Source of the DNA: Epiperipatus broadwayi
Taxonomy: Eukaryota; Onychophora; Udeonychophora; Euonychophora; Peripatidae
Assembly: GCA_028023455.1 (NCBI GenBank)
Contig: JAQFVV010006724.1
Span: forward strand, 295,175 to 359,174
Reading direction: 5' to 3'
DNA: 64,000 nt
In this document: in pieces, positions 49,346 to 58,769 of the stretch
Layout: each line of letters opens with the position of its first letter
How positions within the stretch are numbered: position 1 is the first letter of the stretch
Program-made: the position numbers and the translations under genes
The notes under the pieces: model-generated
What the model was told of the DNA's origin: nothing
Database searches by the model: none
What the model saw: only the letters and a program-made list of their open reading frames with translations

Positions 49346-49764
49346 CAAATTTATTAGGTGCTGATATAGTATGTGCTCGGTGGCCATTTTGAATTTGGAA
49401 ACAGCCAAAAACACTGCTGGCACATGCAAGTGATGTCATCGACTAGAAACACCCATTTTTCAAAAAAAAAGTAAAATGCCTGAGGCGCTATAATTAAAAA
49501 AGGTGGTGGGAAGGGACTACACTTAAAAAAAATGGCGGAATAACGTCACATTAAATAGCATAAGGTGCTACTATCAAAAAAAAAAAAGGCGGGAAAAGAA
49601 AAAGAGGTGAAAATAAAAAAATACTTTAAAATAAACCAAAAACACTAATTTATATATATAGTCATAATCAAACATTGCAAAAAAAGTGCGGGGGGGGGGG
49701 AGAAAAAGAGGTGAAAATTAAAAAATGCTTTAAAATAAACCAAAAACACAATCAGAAATAAATA

Positions 49765-50495
49765 AATAACGCTATAAATCCAAGCATTATAATAGTAAAT
49801 CTCAAAAAATTAAAAAATCAAAAACACTATAAATCCAAGCATTGTAATAGCAAATCTCAAAAAATAAAAAACGCTATAAATCTAAGCATTGATAGCAAAT
49901 GTCAAAAAAATTAAAAACGCTATAAATCTAAGCATTGTAATAGTAAATCTCAAAAAATTAAAAACGCTATAAATCTAAGCATTGTAATAGTAAATCTCAA
50001 AAAATTAAAAAATCAAAAACACTATAAATCTAAGCATTGTAATAGCAAATCTCAAAAATTAAAAACGCTATATAAATCTAAGCATTGTAATAGCAAATCT
50101 CAAAAAATTAAAAATGCTATAAATCTAAGCATTGTAATAGCAAATCTCAATTTAAAAAATCAAAAACACTATAAATCTAAGCATTGTAATAGCAAATCTC
50201 AAAAATTAAAAACGCTATAAATCTAAGCATTGTAATAGCAAATCTCAAAAAATTAAAAATGCTATAAATCTAAGCATTGTAATAGCAAATCTCAAATTAA
50301 AAAATCAAAAACACTATAAATCCAAGCATTGTAATAACAAATCTCAAAAAATCAAAAATGCTATAAATCCAAGTATTGATAGCAAATCTCAAAAAATTAA
50401 AAATGCTATAAATCTAAGCATTGTAATAGTAAGAAATTAAAAAATCAAAAACACTATAAATCCAAGCATTGTAATAGTAAATCTCAAAAAATTAA
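49765..50495. repeat. Minisatellite, about 15 units of ~47 bp, in the left arm
   Basis: The unit contains CTATAAATCTAAGCATTG, TAATAGCAAATCTC and an A-rich run. About 15 copies are seen, separated by 45-54 bp. Confidence 0.9.
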
Positions 50496-50499
50496 CGTA

Positions 50500-51355
50500 T
50501 CTTACGGCATTTAAAAAAAAAATCATACATGCTATTTGCAAAAAGAAGGCTTATTCCGGTCTTCAACAGTATATACTAAATCAGTATTTTAAAAAACAAT
50601 ATTTAAAAACTATAATGCTATAAATCAGACATTGTAACGTAACATTAAACAGCCTAAAATGCTACAATGGAAAAAAGTGCGGGAAAAGAAAAAAGCAAAA
50701 GAAGAACCTAATATTGAAAATTAAAAAAAATTACACAATCCTTTAAAATAAATCAAAAACGGTAATTTATAGAGTGATAATCAAACATTGTAATTGTAAA
50801 TCTCAAAAAAATTAACTTATGTTAAGGCATTTTTTTAAAAAAAATCGTAAATGATATTTACAAAAACCCTTTAAAATATAGCGATCACTAGAAAAATAAT
50901 AAATGCTATTTTAAAAAGCTCAGTCCGGTCTAGCAATGCTATATACTAAATCAGTATTATAATTTAAAAAAAACAATATTTAAAAACTATAATGCTATAA
51001 ATCAAACATTGGGTTGTAATGTCACATTAAATAGCCAAAGGTTATACTATGGAAAAAAAGTGCGGGAAAAGAAGAGGAGGTGAACATTGAAAATTAAAAA
51101 ATACTTTAAGATAAACCAAAAATGCTAATGTATATAGTGATGAAAATCAAATATTGCAATCGTAAATCTCAAAAAATTAACGTGTGTTAAGGCATTTTTT
51201 AAAAAAAGTCGTAAAACCTAAATATATATACATAGTGATAATTAGAAAAAATGATAAATGCTTCTATCAAGATCACTCCGGTCTTTCAACAGTATATACT
51301 AAATCTCAAAAATCAGTATTATAATTTTAAAAAATTATATTTAAAAAGTATATTG
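50500..51355. repeat. Higher-order repeat, three units of ~365 bp, left arm
   Basis: TCCGGTCTTCAACAGTATA or a close variant recurs near 50552, 50923 and 51287. Each is preceded by AAATCTCAAAAAATTAAC, a GGCATTTTTT run and followed by CTAAATCAGTATTATAA. The same units appear inverted in the right arm. Confidence 0.8.
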
Positions 51356-51990
51356 GTAAATGTGAAATGGCGGGAACACCCATCACTTTCAACACTATCA
51401 ACAAATAACAAACCTAATTAACTTATTTTTAAAAATATAATATTTTACATTTGGCTTTGGGATTATCCCTCTAACTAAGAGTTATAATAATGAATCACAA
51501 ATCTGAATAATAGACAGCATTTATTTAAGTAATTTTTTACCAATATATTAAGAATTTTAAAAAAATTACCAACATTCTCAATCGGATGGATGATCATCGC
51601 TCAGGCTAAATTTGGTTCTTCCTAGATCTCTTCATTCTTGCAACAGCACAAGCCATCAACAAATTATACTTTTAAGATTTAGGTTTATTACTGTAAAGAA
51701 GATGCCAGCAAAATTAATTTATTCAGGAAATATCGCAGCTTGATATGGTCTCTTTCAAATTTGTTTTTAAAACTGTGTATTTGGGTCTCACACAAATAAG
51801 AGCAGGTATGTATGACATAAGATAATTTCCAAGAATTAGTTTGGGATGGGCCTTTCTCTTACTAAGATAAAAGTGTTAAGTTAAACTTTCAAATTTAAAA
51901 AAAAGCAACTGTAAACCAGCTAATGGACTTTTATGCCTCAAGCCTAAATAGTCATCAAATGCAAAAGAGGGGTAAAAATTTATAATAAAT

Positions 51991-52230
51991 TAATGATTTA
52001 AAAATATAATCGCACTGTAACATATTATACGTCACAACTTGTACTCATATATATATATATGTATGCCGATACATGTATTACTTTTAAGATTTTAGTTTTA
52101 ACACTTTAAAGACACAAGTAAAATTATTTGGTAATTTATTATAAAAAATATAAAAATAAATTAAAGATTTAAAAATATAATCGCACTGTAACATATTACA
52201 AGTCACAACTTGTACTCATATATATTTATT
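51991..52230. repeat. Direct repeat in the palindrome spacer
   Basis: A segment with AATATAATCGCACTGTAACA and GTCACAACTTGTACTCATAT occurs at about 51991 and again about 172 bp later at 52163. Confidence 0.85.
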
Positions 52231-52476
52231 CCAAAAATATTGCAAAAACAAAAAAGAGACCTTTTCATTAATATTAAAAAAAAAAAAAAAAAAAGAAATG
52301 TAAAGGGTGTGTGTTCATGTGATCATATGATTTGAAAATGGGTATATGAATGACTAATAAAATATATTCTTTATATTCACTTATTGTTGCTAATTCTGTC
52401 TATCATTCCGTTTCACCTTTTATGTATCATAGTAGGCCTGTTTGTCAAATTCAAACCCATCCCAGGCCACGTGTAT

Positions 52477-52623
52477 AATCCTATAATAATGAACTTTGAT
52501 GTATAATAACGTATGTTTACGTGTATGTGCGCACATCTAATATATAAATAAATATATTTATATATTAGATGTGTGCACATACACATACGTTATTATACAT
52601 CAAAATACATTATTATAAGATTA
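52477..52623. repeat. Nested small palindrome in the spacer (MITE-like)
   Basis: Arms of about 65-70 bp with GATGTATAATAACGTATG and GTGCGCACATCTAATATATA are repeated inverted around a centre near 52551. A few differences separate the arms. Confidence 0.85.
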
Positions 52624-54079
52624 CATACATAATGATGTTAGGCTTGAAGCATAAATGTCTATTAGCTGGTTTACAGTTGTTTTTGTTTTAAATTTGAAAG
52701 TTTAACTTAACACTTTTATCTTAGTAAGACAAAGGCCCATCCTAAACTCTAATTCTTGGAAATTATCTTACGTCATACATACCTGCTGTTATTTGTGTGA
52801 GACCTAAATACACAGTTTTAAAAATAAATTTGAAAGAGACCATATCAAGCTGCGATATTTCCTGAATAAATTAATTTTACTGGCATCTTCTTTACAGTAA
52901 TAAACCTAAATCTTAAAAGTACAATTTGTTGATGGCTTGTGCTGTTGCAGTAATGAAGAGATCTAGGAAGAACCAAATTTAGCCTGAGTGACGACCATCC
53001 GTCCGATTGAGAATGTTGGTAATTTTTTTAAAATTCTTAAAATATTGGTAAAAAATTACTTAAATAAATACTAACTGTCTATTATTCAGATTTGTGATTC
53101 ATTATTATAACTTTTAGTTAGAGGGATAATCCCAAAGCCAAATGTAAAATATTATATTTTTAAAAATAAGTTAATTAGGTTTGTTATTTGTTGATAGTGT
53201 TGAAAGTGATGGGTGTTCCCGCCATTTCACATTTACCAATATACTTTTTAAATATAATTTTTTTAAATTATAATACTGATTTTTGAGATTTAGTATATAC
53301 TGTTGAAAGACCGGAGTGATCTTGATAGAAGCATTTATCATTTTTTCTAATTATCACTATGTATATATATTTAGGTTTTACGACTTTTTTTAAAAAATGC
53401 CTTAACACACGTTAATTTTTTGAGATTTACGATTGCAATATTTGATTTTCATCACTATATACATTAGCATTTTTGGTTTATCTTAAAAGTATTTTTTAAT
53501 TTTCAATGTTCACCTCTTTTTCTTTTCCCGCACTTTTTTTCCATAGTATAACCTTTGGCTATTTAATGTGACATTACAACCCAATGTTTGATTTATAGCA
53601 TTATAGTTTTTAAATATTGTTTTTTAAAATTATAATACTGATTTAGTATATAGCGTTGCTAGGCCGGACTGAGCTTTTTAAAATAGCATTTATTATTTTT
53701 CTAGTGATCGCTATATTTTAAAGGTTTTTGTAAATATCATTTACGATTTTTTTTTTTAAAAATGCCTTAACATAAGTTAATTTTTTTGAGATTTACAATT
53801 ACAATGTTTGATTATCACTCTATAAATTACCGTTTTTGATTTATTTTAAAGGATTGTGTAATTTTTTTTAATTTTCAATATTAGGTTCTTCTTTTGCTTT
53901 TTTCTTTTCCCGCACTTTTTTCCATTGTAGCATTTTAGGCTGTTTAATGTTATGTTACAATGTCTGATTTATAGCATTATAGTTTTTAAATATTGTTTTT
54001 TAAAATACTGATTTAGTATATACTGTTGAAGATAGGAATAAGCTTTCTTTTTGCAAATAGCATGTATGATTTTTTTTTA

Positions 54080-54345
54080 AATGCCGTAAGATACGTTAAT
54101 TTTTTGAGATTTACTATTACAATGCTTGGATTTATAGTGTTTTTGATTTTTTAATTTCTTACTATTACAATGCTTAGATTTATAGGGTTTTTAATTTTTT
54201 GAGATTTGCTATCAATGCTTGGATTTATAGCATTTTTGATTTTTTGAGATTTGCTATTACAATGCTTGGATTTATAGTGTTTTCGATTTTTTAATTTTTT
54301 GAGATTTACTATTATAATGCTTGGATTTATAGCGTTATTATTTTT
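54080..54345. repeat. Minisatellite, about 5 units, in the right arm
   Basis: Reverse complement of the left-arm ~47-bp unit (CAATGCTTGGATTTATAG). Only about five units are present against fifteen on the left. Confidence 0.88.
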
Positions 54346-54849
54346 TTTTTTTGATTGTGTTTTTGGTTTATTTTAAAGTATTTTTTAATTTTCACCTCTT
54401 TTTCTTTTCCCGCCCTTTTTTTTGATAGTAGCACCTTATGCTATTTAATGTGATGTTATCCCGCCATTTTTTTTTAAGGGTAGTCCTTTCCCACCACCTT
54501 TTTTAATTATAGTGCCTCAGGAATTTTACTTTTTTGAAAAAATGGGTGCTTCTAGTCGATCTTATCACTTGCATGTGCCAACAGTGTTTTTGGCTGTTTC
54601 CAAATTCAAAATGGCCACCGAGTGCATACTATATCAGCACCTGTTATTCTTTAATTTATAATAATATCAATGAACTAAGTTTAAATAATATCAGAGCTAA
54701 AGAGATTGGTGATATTTCATTTTTTGTAGTTTATTGATGTTTGACTATTAGTTAAGCATAGGCCAATAGATGTTGCAGTTACTTTCACTTCAATATATAT
54801 AAATTAATAGTTTTTGGGATGAACCATGTGTTATTTTTCATTACATACC

Positions 54850-54885
54850 GATATTTCGACAGACTAGTATCTGCCATTATCAAGG
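54850..54885 (-). ncRNA. Hammerhead-like remnant in the PLE tail, minus copy
   Basis: Minus strand: CCUUGAUAAU, then GGCAGA-uacuag-UCUGUC (six pairs with one G-U), then GAAAUAUC. The spacing matches PLE hammerheads (CUGAUGA, helix II, GAAAC). The first box is changed to UUGAUAA, so it should not cleave. Confidence 0.45.
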
Positions 54886-55205
54886 TTAACTTTTGAAAGA
54901 AAAATCATTAGATCTCAAACAATAACACGACTCAGTGTGAGATGAGAAATGAGATTCAACTTGAAGTAGTTCAGCATTCATAATATGAGGCTTATTAAAA
55001 TGTTTATTTCCCTCAGTTTTTACACCTATTAATTTTAAGTTAATATTAGATCAAATGAGAGGTTTCCACATAGCTGGAATACATTGTGCTTCATCAGCCC
55101 TATTTAAACCAGTAGGTCTCTTTAATATTTCAATTGACTCTCTCATGGTTCCTAAATCATATCTTTCCAAATTAGCAAGTATTTTTGTATTGTCAAAATC
55201 AGATT

Positions 55206-55497
55206 TGCTCAAGAGCTGTGCTGGTCAGTCCAATAGAAGAATAAATGTCAGAATTAAGGAGCACAGAAATGCTTTTAATCAAAAAATTAGCACATCAGTT
55301 TTTACTTCTCATTTTTTAGAAATTGGTCACAAACCTGATTTTGACAATACAAAAATACTTGCTAATTTGGAAAGATATTATTTAAGAATCATGAGAGAGT
55401 CAATTGCAATATTAAAGAGACCTACTGGTTTAAATAGGGCTGATGAAGCACAACATTCCAGCTATGTAGAAAACTCATTTTATCTAATATTAACTTA
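55206..55497 (+). pseudogene. C-terminal GIY-YIG endonuclease of a Penelope-like element
   Basis: The translated stretch has CAGQSNRRINVRIKEHRNAF (the usual C-G-x-T-x-R-x-x-x-R-hydrophobic-x-E-H block, with catalytic Arg and Glu-type positions). It is followed by HFLEIGHKPDF with the GH element, KILANLERYYLRIMRESIAI and the usual end RPTGLNRADE. The GIY and YIG strands are missing because the copy is 5'-truncated. The longer open frame from 55055 reads antisense copy sequence in its first ~50 codons and is not a real N-terminus. This fragment cannot make an active enzyme. Confidence 0.82.
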
Positions 55498-55646
55498 AAA
55501 TTAATAGATGAAAAAACTGAGGAAAATAAACATTTTGATAAGCCTCATATTGTGAATGCTGAACTACTTCAAGTTGAATCTCATTTCTCATCTCACATTG
55601 AGTCACATTATTGTTTGAGATCTATAATTTTTCTTTCAAAAGTTAA

Positions 55647-55682
55647 CCTTGATAATGGTGGACGCTAGTCTGTTGAAATATC
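55647..55682 (+). ncRNA. Hammerhead-like remnant in the PLE tail, plus copy
   Basis: CCUUGAUAAU, then GGUGGA-cgcuag-UCUGUU, which pairs with several G-U pairs, then GAAAUAUC. The same first-box changes as in the minus copy suggest that the source element already had them, or that the box differs in this lineage. Confidence 0.45.
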
Positions 55683-55739
55683 AGTATGTAATGAAAAATA
55701 ACTCACAGTTCATCCCAAAAACTATTAATTTATTTACAT

Positions 55740-56840
55740 CATATAACCATGAAAACATTTAATATAATATATATGTAATTATAATACAAATAATGAATTA
55801 TAATGATAATAATATTATTTTATAAATAAGAATAATAAACTTTCTATACTATAGAGTGAGTGCAGTTAAATTATATATAAACAATTTCTATGAGTTAATC
55901 TCAAAATATTACTAAAATATTTAACTCTATGAATTCTTATATATTACTTAATATTAGTAATTTAAAATCATTTACAAAATTAAAAATAAGAGAAATTTTA
56001 TGCTTGCCATATATATATATATATTGTAACAGTCAGAAAACATGACTCATAAACATAATGCAGAATTCGACCACCACCCAGAACAGCAGCACCATCGAGA
56101 TAGCAAAGCCACCCATGGTACTGAGTTCGAACATAGTTTATCGGTTCCACAATACAATCCATGAAATAATGCATCTGATGCGACATTAGCAAATATTTCT
56201 TTAGGTACGGTGGTCAGGGATATGCAAGAGATTCATGATTTTATTTTCGGGTTAGCCAATAATCAAACTACATAATCGAGGAAATATTATATAGAATGAG
56301 TATCGAATAAATGAAACGTAACTGCAGACGTATAGTTTAAAATTATTTATTAACACATTTTAATAAGAAAATCATTTACTAATAATATTTTATGAATTAA
56401 AAGCTTCAGTAGCGGGATTTGCGACATGATTATATTTTAAAGAATACATTTATTTATTTGTTTACAAAAGGAATTCATTTATTTGAAGGCGTAATCTAGC
56501 TACCTAAAATTCTTGAGTAAGCATTTCTAATGCGCATGCCTTGAGGGATTTATACCTTTGCAATGCAGGACTCTAAAGTAAGATTTAAGATTAGCGGTGG
56601 ACATATATTTATTTAATTAAAATATTTATTTATCACTAGGGGCAAACATTTATTTGAGAGTGAATTATGAAGATAATGCAGAGGCAGAGTGATATATAGA
56701 ATAATAAAATTAAGTAAAGGAACACGTACACTTTAGAAAGGCGATATGGAATGGAAGTATATCGAAACTGCAATGCCGTGAATGAGTATAAGAATGTCGG
56801 GCTGGTCTCTGCCATCGGCCCGACGAAGTAAGGTGTCACA
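55740..56840. other. No gene recognised
   Basis: A patch at 56040-56180 is less A+T-rich and contains GAGTTCGAAC, which resembles a tRNA box B, but no matching box A or cloverleaf was found. The minus-strand ORFs at 55998-56192 and 56636-56839 show no motif. Confidence 0.45.
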
Positions 56841-56853
56841 TAAGCATAACCAG

Positions 56854-57011
56854 GGACAAGTGGTCCGTGTCACAGTTTGCCGTCTGGCTGCATGACGTCA
56901 AGTCCTACGGGAGCACCTATTATGTCCGCTTGTGTAGCTCAACTGAGGTTAATTTCAACCCTGAAGAATCCGGAAATTTCACGGTGGAATGGGTCATCGC
57001 ATCTCTAAAAC
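56854..57011 (+). CDS. Candidate internal coding exon, unrecognised protein
   Basis: A plus-strand frame without an ATG, behind a plausible acceptor (AACCAG at 56853), is open through 57011 and further to a TGA near 57049. A possible donor (AAAAC|GTAACA) begins at 57012. The translation contains WSVSQFAVWLHDVKSYGS, YYVRLCSSTEVNFNPEE and NFTVEWVIASL, a natural-looking mix suggesting a beta-rich extracellular or enzyme domain. The segment is much less A+T-rich than its surroundings. No family was recognised. Whether it joins the gene starting at 61953 cannot be told. A non-coding repeat is the main alternative. Confidence 0.3.
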
Positions 57012-57019
57012 GTAACACA

Positions 57020-58620
57020 TGTATAATGTATAAACACTTATGATAAGATTTTAAATAGATTTCTAACTCAGCCCTACATTATCATTTACTAAAGAACGTT
57101 GGTGACTCTCAAAGAAATGTAATTTTCTAGAATTATTCATTAAGATTTAATAAATACGAAACATGTATAAACTGGGAATTATTACAACTAATATGCCAGC
57201 CATTTGCGAAGTAGTAGATCCTGCATTACAATAAATGATACATTGAATGCGTGTTGATTTATATGAAAAGTTATTTATGAAAGTAAATATTAATGAAAAT
57301 TTGACACGCATTCACTGTTTCAAGCGATCATAGATTTAAACTTTGAAAATTGAGACAATTATGAGCATGCAATAATTAAATAATAAATATAGATAAAATG
57401 TAGATTTGAGAAATACGCACCCAAGAAAGATAGAGTGAGGTAAGCTAGATTATTAGGGAAATTTACACATTAAATTAATTTTTCAATTTTAGTTATACAA
57501 ATGATAGTTTTTTACATTTTATAATTTAGATAAGTAATATGAAGAAGAGCTATAGCATGTCATTAGAGAACTTTAGAGTTTGAACACAGACAGATACCTG
57601 TTTTATAAGAAGTTTTCTGAGTCCATTGGTTTAGTAGCAAATAGTTCATGAGTGGCAATTCTTTCTTGTATTTAGATATTTCATTTACTTTAACAGAAGC
57701 AGCAGCTTTCTAATTTATTTCAGGCAGCAGACCTTCATGGTGAATTTATGATGGGCAATGGAAAGTTTGGCATCCGATAGGCCATCTCCCGATGGAGAAT
57801 AATCTAGGTGCTTTTACTCGGTCATACCTTGGCAGGAACAATTTATTTTTATATTTTGGAGACTCTCAGTGATCGAGAGCAGAGCTAAAGTTTTAGTGAA
57901 TGTCTTCAGCAAGTCTAAGATGGCCTCTTTTCTTATCTTGATCTTTCACATTTTTGTTAAGGTATTTTTAGGTTCTACTTAATCTGCTCTGAGGATAATC
58001 AATGCATTTTGTTGGTTTTAATTATAAAAAAAGCTGCCATTCTATTGTTTACATTTTACATTTACTAATTACATTTTGGGGAATTTTTCTTTAATTAATC
58101 TATTATCTATCACTGACCAATGCTTTTAAATTTCAAAGACAAAAAGGGAACATAAGATCATTTTAACTTTTAATTAAATTTTACATCAGATTTTTTTAGA
58201 ATTATTATTAAACGAAATTTAAACAAAGCAATAAATACGAACTTTATAATCCAAAATAAATGATTAAAATTATACAAAATTGTATAACTAAAAGAAATCT
58301 AAATTATATTATTTTATCCCTATTTATTGCCTTTAATTTGAGATCGAAATGTGTGCATGTTTATGCTGAATTCTACATATATTTATACATTTTTAATATT
58401 GCTACACACACAATTCGATACCAATAAGTTTAAATTTGGGCGGGTTAGACCGGTCAGTGAGAGACGACAGAAAAAGGTGAAACTTAAGATTCGAATACGA
58501 ATCTTACTGTTTCAATATCATATTAAAAAAGATTTAAAAATATAACAATAATTGAAAATTCATTCCTTCAATAAAAGTATTCCAGAAAACTCTTTAGATA
58601 AGGAAAGAAAAAAAAGATGA
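57020..58620. other. No gene recognised
   Basis: Mixed DNA with a less A+T-rich patch at 57720-57930, but no clear exon or repeat there. The ORF at 58351-58545 has no recognised motif. Confidence 0.45.
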
Positions 58621-58625
58621 AGATA

Positions 58626-58764
58626 TGGTATACTCTTTTTTTTTTTTTTTAAAGTGTCATAGCATCGGCCGGGATGCGAACCCGCAACATGGGCAACTGC
58701 CTGCAAGTGCAAGGCAGTTGCACTGACCTCTCGACCACCAATGCAAGACTGGTATACTCTTTTT
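58626..58764 (-). mobile_element. tRNA-derived SINE, copy 2, with 15-bp target duplication
   Basis: TGGTATACTCTTTTT occurs at 58626-58640 and 58750-58764. On the minus strand the body starts GCATTGGTGGTCGAGAGG (box A in TGGTCGAGAGG) and has GGTTCGCATCC as box B. It ends CCGATGCTATGACAC and an A-run. GCATTGG and CCGATGC form a 7-bp acceptor-like stem and CAACTGCC pairs with GGCAGTTG. A type II tRNA ancestry (Leu or Ser) is inferred. The extra tail TATGACAC, shared with 47031-47157, shows a SINE family and not a lone tRNA gene. Confidence 0.85.
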
Positions 58765-58769
58765 GCTTT

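Larger units (their letters stand above)
49351..54648. mobile_element. Large foldback (palindromic) element, about 5.3 kb
   Basis: The ends are inverted: AGGTGCTGATATAGTATG at 49356 and its reverse complement ending CAGCACCT at 54642. TTATT lies on both sides (49351-49355 and 54644-54648), a possible duplication. The left arm (to about 51950) and the right arm (from about 52635) match throughout, including the end block with GGTGGCCATTTTGAATTTGG, the GGCGGGAAAAG boxes and the block around 51590 / 52985. The central spacer is about 690 bp. No transposase or other gene frame is present. The superfamily is not recognised. Confidence 0.88.
54801..55731. mobile_element. Penelope-like element fragments, head to head
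   Basis: A plus-oriented 3' fragment (about 55203-55731) holds the end of a GIY-YIG endonuclease and a 3' tail. A minus-oriented fragment (about 55202-54801) is its inverted partner with the same tail, shorter at its 5' side. Both end at AAATTAATAG / CTATTAATTT. No clear duplication was found at the borders. Head-to-head, 5'-truncated copies are a known habit of Penelope-like elements. Confidence 0.82.

Noticed and set aside
49176-49439. Minus ORF whose start resembles the reading of the plus ORF at 54534-54737
   Set aside because: The similarity comes from the inverted terminal block of the 5.3-kb palindrome; neither is kept open over the arms.
55055-55205. N-terminal 50 residues of the ORF that holds the GIY-YIG fragment
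   Set aside because: This part is the antisense reading of the inverted PLE copy, so it is not the real N-terminus.
56085-56150. GAGTTCGAAC as a tRNA box B
   Set aside because: No acceptor stem or box A at the right distance on either strand.
56970-57000. CUGAAGA followed by GGAAA, a possible hammerhead core
   Set aside because: Only about four bases lie between the boxes, so there is no helix II, and no helix I partner was found.
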